NCBI GenBank assembly: GCA_017551675.1
Contig: JAFZLC010000037.1
Location: forward strand, 1 to 32,772
Length of the DNA: 32,772 bases
Reading direction: 5' to 3'
Source of the DNA: Paludibacteraceae bacterium
Lineage (GTDB): Bacteria; Bacteroidota; Bacteroidia; Bacteroidales; Paludibacteraceae
The position numbers and the translations under genes were made by a program. Shown here one piece after another: positions 27,501 to 32,772 of the stretch. Every line of letters begins with the position of its first letter. Within the stretch, counting starts at the first letter, position 1. Under the pieces are notes generated by a model, which saw only the letters and a list, made by a program, of their open reading frames with translations, ran no database searches and was not told where the DNA came from.

Positions 27501-30500
27501 ATAATTGTGATACATACACTGTCAATTTAACAGTAACAGACAAAAACAATTGTCGGGTGTCCGCTACACCTAAAGACCTCACCACGGTCAACGCAACAGT
27601 GCCTACGATTACTACTACGAAAAAGAATCAGACATTAAGTTGCAATGCATCTGCGCCAGAGTTGACCAGTGCAGACTTTACCGTTACCGATCCATGCAAC
27701 AACAGTGCATCTGCAACGGTAACCTCTGAATCGGCAGTGAATGGTTGTATTCACACAAAAACATACAAAGCTAACTATACAAACTCATGCGGAGTTCCTG
27801 CCACTGAGGTAACCATCACCTACACATGGACGGAATCCGCACCTCCAACCATTAGTGCATTAACGGTTCCTGCAGAAACTGCAGGCAACTGTCAATATAA
27901 AATGCCTGACTTGTCTAGTGCTGTCGTTGCCGCATCTACTAGCAGTTGTGGTGGAGCCATCACATTCGTAAGTCAAAGCATCACTGCAGGTACTTCATAC
28001 ACACAAGAATCAACAGTGCAGAACATTACCGTGTCGGTAACTGTAGAAGACACTTGTGGACAACAGACATCAAAAGATGTGACAGTCACAATACCTGCCA
28101 ACAATCATTCTGTAACGGCATCCAGCGATGTTACCATCTGTAAGGGTTCTACAACAACACTCACAGCCACATCCGCTACTGCAACAAGCTACGCATGGAG
28201 TCCTGTCACAGGATTGGACGCATCAAATGTTGCATCTGTTACAGCCTCACCAACGGCTACCACTACCTATACAGTCACAGCTACCGACGCCAATGGTTGT
28301 ACGGCAAGTGACGAAGTGGTTGTAACCATTAACCCATTGGTAGAACTTTCAACTACGGGTAGTCTTTCACAGGTTGTCTGTGTGAACACCGCTATTGAGA
28401 CAATCAATATCACCAATGCTAATTCGACTGTCAGTGTCAGCGGATTGCCTGCTGGTTTGACCTTCTCAGACAATAAGATCAGTGGAACACCAACATCTGC
28501 GGGTACATCTGAGATCATCATCACAGCAACCAGCAATCAAACGCCTGCATGTGAACCAAAAACAGAAACATTCAATTTGACTGTCAACCCATTGCCAACC
28601 TTTACAACATCTAGTACAGATGCACTTTGTAAAGATGCTGGAAATGGTACAATCACAGTTTCCGCTTCAGGTGCCACCAGTCCATATCAATATTCAAAGG
28701 ATGGAGGTACCACTTATCAAACTTCGAATGAATTCACAAATCTGTCACCTGCCACCTACCCTATTCAGGTGAAAGATAATAACGGTTGCTTGTCTGCAAT
28801 CGAAAACGTAACGATTACAGAACCAAACAAGTTAGAGGTGACCATCACCGCTCCTAACGCTGCTTGTCCAGGTGCATCCTACGTGTTCACCGCAGCCGCT
28901 TCCAACGGAACACCTGACTATGCCTACGTTTGGTCTGACGATGCCAGCGGTAACAACGCATCCGCTACCATCGTATCCTCCGCTACGGAGAAAAGCAAGA
29001 CCTACACCGCTACCGTCACCGTTACCGACAACAACGGATGTACGGCTACCGATACCAAGACATTGTTAGTCGAGGATAACACAAAACCTGAATGTCCTGC
29101 TTCCGAACCTGCTATTAGCTTGGATGCTACGGATGTCTCTTGCGAGTTCACCAGCGATGTGATGTTAGCTCAACTGCAAACAAAGAATTACGGAACTGAC
29201 AACTGTACAAACACACAAAACATCGTCGTAGGTCTGGTAAATCCAACAGAGACCTTCACTTACGACAACACTCATCCTACTACTAAGGTCATCTCCTACA
29301 CGTTAACGGACGCTGTCGGAAATACGCAGACTTGTAATGCAACCGTCGTAGTGAACGACAACATACAACCTGTGTGCGACGGTTTGCCTGCTACTCTCGA
29401 GTTGAAAACACCTTGTGAATTGACGAAGACTGAAATTGAAACTATCATCAAGAGTCAACTCAAGTGGAAAGACAACTGTACGGATGTAAACGACATAGTG
29501 GTGACAATCGATGGTCTGCCAACATCTATGAAACCAGGCGACCAAGCAACAATCAGCATCTCATTGAACGATACGCATGGAAACACCAACTCAAACGCTT
29601 GCTCTCAAACCATCAATGTTGTGTTTGACAACGAGCCTGATTGTCCGAACTTACCAAACGTGACGCTTCAGGTTGAGTCCGGCTGCAGTCTATCCAAAGA
29701 TCAAGTAATCGCCTTGTTGAACGACAACGGCGCAACAATGATATACTGCAACGATAACAAGGCTGGAGTTCTTCAGACAAATGACCTAACGAATGAATAC
29801 GCTGTCGTAACTGACGGTTCTTTCAATTACGTTGCTAAATGGACCTTCCAACTGACTCCTAGCATCTCTAAGAGCGGTTGCGAGCAGAAATTCACCGTGC
29901 TGGACAGTATCAACCCTACTTGTACCAACTCCAGCATCACACAGGATATCACCGATGCAACAAACTGTTCTTATGAAATCGAGGTTTCTAAACCTACCAT
30001 CACAGAGAACTGCTCTGTTGCCAAGGTGGAATACAAACTTACTTCTGGTGGAACAAACTCCGAACTGAGCGGCACCTCATTCAACCAAGACTTCAATTTG
30101 GATGAGCAAGCCATCGTTTACTGGACCATCACTGACAACTCAGGCAACACGGGTACCTGTCAGACAACCGTCTTGCTGACGGATAAGACAAAACCAAGCT
30201 GTCCTGCCAACACGACGATTGCGTTCGACGACGTTTGCTCCAAGACAAAGGATGAGATCGAAACCATCATCGCAAGTAATGCGAACGGTTACGCTTCCTC
30301 ATTGGACAACTGCTCTCAAAACAACGCTTTGACCATTAGCGTGTTGGATGCTGACGCTCAAAATGCAAACAGCGAGAAGACTTACTCATACACGATAACT
30401 GATGCGAAGGGTAACGAGAGCGAGACCTGCTCTCAAACCATCAAGATTGAGATCGCGGACTTCTCCATCACGCAACCTGAGCCTCATGTTGTTGCTTGCA

Positions 30501-32772
30501 TCAGCGAGGCTATCATTCCTACAGACTTTTTGCCTGTCGTAAATGACGCACTGGGTCAGGTACTGAGTCCATCTTCCATCCCTACCGAGTACAATTATCC
30601 GGCAGAGAATGCTTACAATGACTGCGAGGGGGATATTCAATATGTCTATACTTACACGGACTGCGCAAATCACAGTCACGATTTGATATACACCTACCGC
30701 ATTAACAAACCGGCAGAGCCTGCACTCGCATCCACTTGGCCTGCCGACAATACGAGCATCGAAGGTTGCTACGCTTCCATCCCTGCGTTCCCTAGCAACA
30801 ACGAGATCGCTGACTTGTTCACCGCATCCTGCGACAAGACCATCAGCGTGACCTCTGCAGAAAAAGATGGCACTGTAACCGACAACTGCGGATGGCAAAA
30901 GACGATGGTCTACACCATCTCCGACGGTTGCTCCAACGTAATCAAGGAACTCACTTATGCGGGTGGAGACAACAGCATACCTACGATCACCGCCAAGGTG
31001 GCCAGCGAGGAGGCTGTTAGAAACAGCAACTGCTCCTACACGGTGCCTGACCTTTGCAGCAACACCTACGTACAATGGAGCGATGACTGCTACAAAGAAT
31101 TGACACTCACTCAGTCGCCTGCCGCAGGTGATGACATCACGGCAACAGGAAATGTGACCATCACCGTGAGCGACGGTTGCGGACACTCGGCTACCGCCCA
31201 AATCTCTGTGGTTGTGCCTGAAGTTTTGTCCGTCACCATTGCAGCTCCTACCGCCGCTTGTCCAGGTGACAACTACACGTTCACCGCCACGGCTTCCAAC
31301 GGAACGCCTGACTACACTTACGAATGGTCTGGCGATGCTTCCGGTAACACTTCATCTGCTACCATCGAATCCTCAGCTACCGTGAAAAGCAAGACCTACA
31401 CGGCTACCGTCACTGTTACCGACAACAACGGTTGTACGGCTACGGATACGAAGACACTGTTAGTCGAGGATAACATGGAACCTGAATGTCCTACTTCCGA
31501 ACCTGCTATCAGCTTGGATGCCACAGATGCCTCTTGTGAGTTCGCCAACAGTGTGGTGTTGGCTCAACTGCAAACAAAGGATTACGGAACTGACAACTGT
31601 ACAAACGCACAGAACATCGTTGTAAGTTTGGTGAACACAACAGAGACCTTCACTTACGACAACACACATCCTACTAAGGTCATCTCATACACGTTAACGG
31701 ACGCTGTCGGAAATACACAGACTTGTAATGCGAGCGTCGTAGTGAACGACAACATACAACCTGTGTGCGACGATCTTCCATCTACACTTGAGTTGAAAAC
31801 GCCTTGCGAGTTAACCCAAGCGGAAATCGAGAACGACATCATCGCACAAAAGAAATGGCATGACAACTGTACCACTGTGGATAATATAAGCGTGACTATC
31901 ACCGGAGTTCCTGAAACCATGAAACCTGGCGACCACGCAGAAATATACATTACATTGGATGACACGCATGGAAATGTCAACACAAACGCTTGCTCTCAAA
32001 CCATCAACGTTGTGTTTGACAACGAGCCTAACTGTCCGAACTTACCTGATGTAACGCTTCAGGTTGAGTCTGGCTGCAGTCTGTCTAAAGATCAAGTAAT
32101 CGCACTGTTGAACAACAATGACGCAACAATGGATTACTGCGGCACACCAAAAACGGGTACACTTCAACAAAACGACTTGACTGACTCCTACGATGTCATT
32201 CCTGCTGGTTCATTCGACTATGTCGCTAAATGGACTTTCCAACTGACTCCTAACATTTCTAAGAGCGGTTGCGAACAGAAATTCACCGTGTTGGACCGAA
32301 TCAACCCTACTTGTACGAACGCAAGCATCACACAGGAAATTACCGATGCGACCAACTGTGCATACAGCATCGACATTCCACAACCTGAAATGGATGACAA
32401 CTGCTCGATCGTCAAGATTGAGTACACACTCACTTCAGGCGGAGCGAACACAGAACTGAGCGGAACTTCATTCAACCAAGAGTTCAACTTGGATGAGGAA
32501 ACCATCGTTTACTGGACTGTCACTGACAACTCAGGCAACACAGGTACTTGTCAGACAACCGTCTTGCTGACGGATAAGACAAAGCCAAGCTGTCCTACCA
32601 ACACGACGATTGCGTTCGACGACGTTTGCTCCAAGACAAAGGATGAGATTGAAGCCATCATCGCAGGCAATGCGAACGGTTACGCTTCCTCTTTGGACAA
32701 CTGCTCTCAAAACAATGATTTGACCATCACCGTGTTGGATGCTGACGTTCAAAATGCGAACAGCGAGAAGAG
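18404..32772 (+). CDS. Giant modular secreted/surface protein (SprB-, HYR- and Ig-like repeats), 3' end outside the window
   Basis: One open frame of at least 4,789 codons with no stop, still in frame at the last base. Start at 18404 (AGGTGG just upstream); an in-frame ATG at 18422 is the alternative. A signal peptide is clear: a hydrophobic stretch ending LLGVGALA, cleavage after about residue 34. Order: four N-terminal modules (18,512-20,425) alternating with Ig-like domains; Ig-like domains (20,430-21,000); a jelly-roll-like domain (21,380-22,120); then HYR-, PKD- and Ig-like domains rich in paired cysteines and ending motifs such as TDxxGN; and SprB-type repeats. Such proteins in Bacteroidota are often type IX-secreted adhesins; the sorting domain would be beyond the window. 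It is divergent from, and probably unrelated to, the CRISPR locus. Substrate or ligand unknown. Confidence 0.9.
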   Translation, partial: MVKFLRMENIFKLRPITIGLVILCFNLLGVGALADNYVYLGVRAGGEIIERTNDNANTIFNFGNFTYDNATQTQNYIDGSVTSYRFTSNSCSVTPRNSITINNTTYFFVRWAKYHGYYQKTYENSSPSGDCTQNQNFNGTCYIAEYTISGYPDQYIWLSVKADNTIISREDNANAYNFTGATSEGTSQSKNNTPIYLYKSTNNCNISAPQTFQHNGKTYDFVCWDRYQNGNESHQTNATLNCSENSAYDWPNSSYHYTAVYTERIYCTATITDPGSTLYDGESYTLTATITSQQNYSRQWQRSTDGTNWQNISSATNDTYTFTANSNSNYTYYRLLVTNDDGTTCESNVVHFTVESKYIWLAVRINNSFISRGDNADAYNFTGAVYANQGPESNSYLYRTTNNCNITAPQLVQHNNKTYEFVRWDRYHNGSRTTNVSISGNCKPGTNFINNHQQYLYAAIYEEVVYCTATIYSSASTLNEGDACTLTASVSSEQNYTLQWQRSEDGTAWENISNATSSTYSFNANSDITYYRLIVTTADGTCESNSIHLTINKQYTMLGVYLIGYGSDSYSNSPDLYQFSGVVYDGDANQSQSGLYGDYNTNVKIYRFRDISNCNVSAPQLIQKGGKNYQFREWRHYSNYNYASSNPPTCSPHKNIYDQEVNGVYYIAIYEEVEQCTATLSATEDGAIITDELYVGHTYTLSANTANVTGSIQQYQWKMQLNGGEWTNLGTTNPITYTPQSSDADKTIVFQLETEDDLTSCLVDPISFIISIPPCAVITANKLSNIRWGEEVKLFVTEYNTPTILHTAQWQSSVDGTTWTDIAGETEDLLTINLDKNAPLHYRMKITYTENSNTEICYSNEIDLSFAPCSISKSFESTGQMRNLCSGIVEVAAETNLSLKLTLINIEPEDVTITLKDSLFEGTTYNTLHLSDTSKTDAEGNIYFDFPTITKDRDITLSYSSTSCGSISNDKTTIHVIHGVFSDEDAASSSVPRERIYYDDFGHFEGSTYHYTDDDGVSRTRSANDVHCGDLFQDQDYYVSDDPRKTTDNNNVALGTINHSYESGGNVNDGSYAIMEEAKFAMCGTHGINQTSGEDQLHSITDHTGNGGMLFVNLENDSKDKVIYRRKVVVDCDESWVELSFYVANANYLERATHSNHPVVAPVNVRMDIIEGIPGNGGTVIAQAFTGDIPSRVFCDEWQHLTARFKAHRGVDYYMELTSNRNGGNGDDALFDDISITVTYPDADISNNPIQINPNRHVDICGKTSDGATVYTLFKNDIHDFFENPAYQFLYRKYNTNDTWQRLGGTNTTGQYTFTTSDPSIQDGEIEIMVVVANDDAKITEILNYYNQHNQTFPDIDCNNVYAVSTPFSVSYYPSINNITDVLEVACPDETVVLKKEDLPVDYTIKRWLDKNLNFLAECDTYSFVMGNIAQSHYLTVAVDGGGCPDTVHFRTIINREVSFECRDTVILTGDNPDCQTQQYQLLTPNPITCSDNQLDYFYKLSPSDSYQTYNDNINITANNGDIIYWKVQVHDDPTYFGECMQHITIKDNIVPTCPPDVPLVFDDRCKIEAYDIENIIINHVKGKTTPLDECSSNQNLTIVVSNAEDIAVPQEKTYHYTIIDEEANASLTCDQTVKINYSQNEPGCPNLGTLSLVTCDITNADLKDTLEKDFSPSITVCGSSYDGTILLDSLLPFYSTKRSDDPTNLYTIYWQYNDNNGTEIMPACPQQIKIVDNTPPTCGNSRITIAAACRIDKSTLERELMLRLTGYDDNCTDASEIGISFSGINDNGYDFNYRPVYFINDIQAILTDKAGNSTNCSLRITIENLNLPVCPSIPDKDIYVEDNLCTIAKNDLEVILKGQNDIPNINLCNSTLTPVYDNTNLATYATCDVSDNRYRIWWHYVNRFGAVVGDCSQDIYIKDSIKPTCTPVSPAAITIDNACTATSSDASVSFSDNCGVKKIAWQATGATSFSGEESISGNTSSHSLSGQAFNVGKTTILWTVTDIHDNIEYCTSVVEVFDGRKPISSDCETNKTQTIQVTNTCSVQQNELVLPTASITQCNSYNDFTTTYKVVRNGIETDITGSISTYEFSNTTLLRTYFTRAGNSAYYRTTSTSCDQTIIVKDISEPQQTGTWPSNITNQNNCLASANTSSFRSDDYIKTLFSDCSELTVTHTDDTTGNNCGWTINRNYTIQDTSGNFIVKTMSISGKNQTPPIIGDVVAPTIEAAGNCQYKMPDLSKATEAVSLDNCGNNVVFISQSIAPGTPITQTNTPQSIKVTVTVEDGCGLRNSKDVYVEIPASTLSLSEVAAAHKNVSCYGESDGELQVVASGGYGSPYTYSLGSTTNTTGIFTNLAKGNHVVSVIDGNGCEESITIAITEPDLLEVTVATPAAYCSGNFTSLEAVVTGGTAIYSYSWTPSDDLSATNTAKVNASPTETKTYTVNVTDAHNCTASQQVTVSVYPLPVIELTPITNTLCPTIGTQEITATITSPTTPNYTYQFIGDLTFEEGSFTTTNTSATATATIPTNCNGEYIVHVYVIDNNNCHSNTPSTSVKVKDETNPTITVNSGKESVDAVRSANCEYAIPTLNTTDFVTVSDACTTDELVITQSPAAGTKITQTQYVNIIVTDGCGKTATAHINVIVPSNLSVTANGTSTICKGESKEISATVTGGTPTYSYSWTPTTDLNKTDEASVVATPTETATYTVTVTDDNECTASGEVTITVLDPAVALNNISNQTICKGNSATLAATISGTPVGTVTYAWSSADANAGLPNDLTTQSISVNPTATSTYKVTATATVTENGKTCTVTDEKTVTVTVNPLVELSATNLTQTVCKDNAITDVVITSANATVTTSTLPAGLTFAGGKISGTPSTAGVYTITITATSNQTPACDPKTETFNLTVNALPNITTESTNVLCKDADNGTITVTASGATLPYQYSKDGGSTYQTSNEFTDLSPATYPIQVKDKNGCLSSIENVTITEPEALTAVINAPTPGCPGLTYNFTSTVTGGTQPYTYSWTSGEVSGSDQAFALATADNCDTYTVNLTVTDKNNCRVSATPKDLTTVNATVPTITTTKKNQTLSCNASAPELTSADFTVTDPCNNSASATVTSESAVNGCIHTKTYKANYTNSCGVPATEVTITYTWTESAPPTISALTVPAETAGNCQYKMPDLSSAVVAASTSSCGGAITFVSQSITAGTSYTQESTVQNITVSVTVEDTCGQQTSKDVTVTIPANNHSVTASSDVTICKGSTTTLTATSATATSYAWSPVTGLDASNVASVTASPTATTTYTVTATDANGCTASDEVVVTINPLVELSTTGSLSQVVCVNTAIETINITNANSTVSVSGLPAGLTFSDNKISGTPTSAGTSEIIITATSNQTPACEPKTETFNLTVNPLPTFTTSSTDALCKDAGNGTITVSASGATSPYQYSKDGGTTYQTSNEFTNLSPATYPIQVKDNNGCLSAIENVTITEPNKLEVTITAPNAACPGASYVFTAAASNGTPDYAYVWSDDASGNNASATIVSSATEKSKTYTATVTVTDNNGCTATDTKTLLVEDNTKPECPASEPAISLDATDVSCEFTSDVMLAQLQTKNYGTDNCTNTQNIVVGLVNPTETFTYDNTHPTTKVISYTLTDAVGNTQTCNATVVVNDNIQPVCDGLPATLELKTPCELTKTEIETIIKSQLKWKDNCTDVNDIVVTIDGLPTSMKPGDQATISISLNDTHGNTNSNACSQTINVVFDNEPDCPNLPNVTLQVESGCSLSKDQVIALLNDNGATMIYCNDNKAGVLQTNDLTNEYAVVTDGSFNYVAKWTFQLTPSISKSGCEQKFTVLDSINPTCTNSSITQDITDATNCSYEIEVSKPTITENCSVAKVEYKLTSGGTNSELSGTSFNQDFNLDEQAIVYWTITDNSGNTGTCQTTVLLTDKTKPSCPANTTIAFDDVCSKTKDEIETIIASNANGYASSLDNCSQNNALTISVLDADAQNANSEKTYSYTITDAKGNESETCSQTIKIEIADFSITQPEPHVVACISEAIIPTDFLPVVNDALGQVLSPSSIPTEYNYPAENAYNDCEGDIQYVYTYTDCANHSHDLIYTYRINKPAEPALASTWPADNTSIEGCYASIPAFPSNNEIADLFTASCDKTISVTSAEKDGTVTDNCGWQKTMVYTISDGCSNVIKELTYAGGDNSIPTITAKVASEEAVRNSNCSYTVPDLCSNTYVQWSDDCYKELTLTQSPAAGDDITATGNVTITVSDGCGHSATAQISVVVPEVLSVTIAAPTAACPGDNYTFTATASNGTPDYTYEWSGDASGNTSSATIESSATVKSKTYTATVTVTDNNGCTATDTKTLLVEDNMEPECPTSEPAISLDATDASCEFANSVVLAQLQTKDYGTDNCTNAQNIVVSLVNTTETFTYDNTHPTKVISYTLTDAVGNTQTCNASVVVNDNIQPVCDDLPSTLELKTPCELTQAEIENDIIAQKKWHDNCTTVDNISVTITGVPETMKPGDHAEIYITLDDTHGNVNTNACSQTINVVFDNEPNCPNLPDVTLQVESGCSLSKDQVIALLNNNDATMDYCGTPKTGTLQQNDLTDSYDVIPAGSFDYVAKWTFQLTPNISKSGCEQKFTVLDRINPTCTNASITQEITDATNCAYSIDIPQPEMDDNCSIVKIEYTLTSGGANTELSGTSFNQEFNLDEETIVYWTVTDNSGNTGTCQTTVLLTDKTKPSCPTNTTIAFDDVCSKTKDEIEAIIAGNANGYASSLDNCSQNNDLTITVLDADVQNANSEK
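18512..20425 (+). repeat. Four copies of an unrecognised N-terminal module
   Basis: Copies begin near 18512, 18866, 19475 and 20067. The shared pattern is a strand YIWLxV, a segment DNAxAYNFTGA, a strand ending LYxxTNNCNI, then SAPQ and GKTYxFVxWxRY (about 110 residues). Copies 2 and 3 are 609 bp (203 codons) apart. Ig-like domains with WQRSxDGxxW follow copies 2, 3 and 4. I do not recognise the module family. Confidence 0.75.
21380..22120 (+). other. Jelly-roll-like domain in the giant protein
   Basis: Residues about 993-1240. The pattern RIYYDDFGHFEG ... DGSYAIM ... DHTGNGGMLFVNL ... VELSFYVANAN ... DDALFDDISITV is typical of carbohydrate-binding or MAM/lectin-like beta-sandwich domains in Bacteroidota surface proteins. 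A ligand cannot be assigned. Confidence 0.5.
23040..25300 (+). other. Run of HYR-like domains in the giant protein
   Basis: Repeated units start with a Pro-x-Cys step (PTCPPDV, PTCGNSR, PVCPSIP, PTCTPVS), contain DNC followed by strands, and end in motifs such as TDKAGN, TDIHDN or TVEDGCG. This matches the hyalin-repeat (HYR) fold, an Ig-like adhesive module. Similar units recur up to the right edge. Confidence 0.65.
25330..25535 (+). repeat. SprB-type repeat 1
   Basis: About 65 residues: VSCYGESDGELQVVASGGYG, then PYTYSL, a short linker, and GNHVVSVIDGNGCEESITI. This is the G-GG-PY-Y...D-NGC pattern of SprB repeats found in gliding and type IX-secreted adhesins. Confidence 0.75.
27130..27342 (+). 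repeat. SprB-type repeat 2
   Basis: Pattern LCKDADNGTITVTASGA, PYQYSKDGG, LSPATYPIQVKDKNGC, ending TITEP. It has a close copy 1,485 bp downstream. Confidence 0.75.
28614..28828 (+). repeat. SprB-type repeat 3
   Basis: Pattern LCKDAGNGTITVSASGA, PYQYSKDGG, LSPATYPIQVKDNNGC, ending TITEP; nearly the same protein sequence as repeat 2. Confidence 0.75.
28838..32772 (+). repeat. Tandem duplication of about 2.39 kb (797-798 codons)
   Basis: Copy 1 starts near 28838 and copy 2 near 31232, directly adjoining. The offset is 2,394 bp at AGTCGAGGATAAC (29068 and 31462) and 2,391 bp later (GGATAAGAC at 30181 and 32572), because copy 1 has one extra codon near 29280. By eye roughly nine bases in ten match, more in the last 240 bp. 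Copy 2 is cut by the window edge. Confidence 0.9.

Larger units (their letters stand above)
26860..28828 (+). repeat. Internal repeat with 1,485-bp (495-codon) spacing
   Basis: The putative-Ig plus SprB block at 26860-27342 recurs at 28345-28828. Three anchor strings (AGTGGAACACCA, AAACATTCAATTTGAC, TTTGTAAAGATGC) are each exactly 1,485 bp apart. Between them lie PKD- and HYR-like domains. Confidence 0.8.

Noticed and set aside
30386-31201. A 271-codon minus-strand ORF within the giant gene
   Set aside because: It is antisense to an intact, domain-bearing frame, has no recognisable domain, and its Cys/Arg/Val-rich composition is what the opposite strand of Thr/Asn/Ala-rich repeats produces.

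Overview
The window looks like Bacteroidota, most likely order Bacteroidales. It is AT-rich, it carries Bacteroidota-type promoters (TTTG, about 19 nt, TAnnTTTG), it has a primase-like protein of the BT4734/VirE-N type, and it has a giant secreted protein with SprB-type repeats. The genus cannot be fixed from this sequence.

Bases 1-17,806 are one type III-A (Csm) CRISPR-Cas locus, read entirely on the minus strand. In transcription order it runs cas6, cas10/csm1, a frameshifted DUF1016/YhcG nuclease gene, csm2, csm3, csm4, csm5; a 247-bp gap with three 33-bp tandem repeats and several palindromes; an AAA+ ATPase with a DUF4143-type C-terminus; a small two-helix membrane protein; a Card1/Can2-like CARF nuclease; a Csx1/Csx2-like CARF-HEPN ribonuclease; a small Csx15/16/20-like candidate ring nuclease; a RecD/Dda-like helicase; cas1; a primase-polymerase-like gene; cas2; a leader with a canonical promoter; and two 37-nt CRISPR repeats of an array that continues off the left edge. 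Expected working: Cas6 trims the crRNA, Cas10-Csm2-5 binds target RNA, Cas10 (HD and GGDD motifs both present) cuts DNA and makes cyclic oligoadenylate, and the two CARF nucleases and possibly the membrane protein respond. The small candidate ring nuclease may switch the signal off. Cas1, Cas2, the primase-polymerase and the helicase form an adaptation module beside the array.

Bases 17,807-18,403 are a divergent intergenic region. It holds a probable promoter for the rightward gene and a run of hairpins in its presumed 5' leader.

Bases 18,404-32,772 are one uninterrupted rightward reading frame of at least 4,789 codons that runs off the right edge. It encodes a giant, cysteine-containing, modular surface or secreted protein: signal peptide, four copies of an unrecognised N-terminal module alternating with Ig-like domains, a jelly-roll-like domain, many HYR/PKD/Ig-like domains and three SprB-type repeats. 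A tandem internal duplication of about 2.39 kb begins near 28,838. All ORFs on other frames in this half are shadows.
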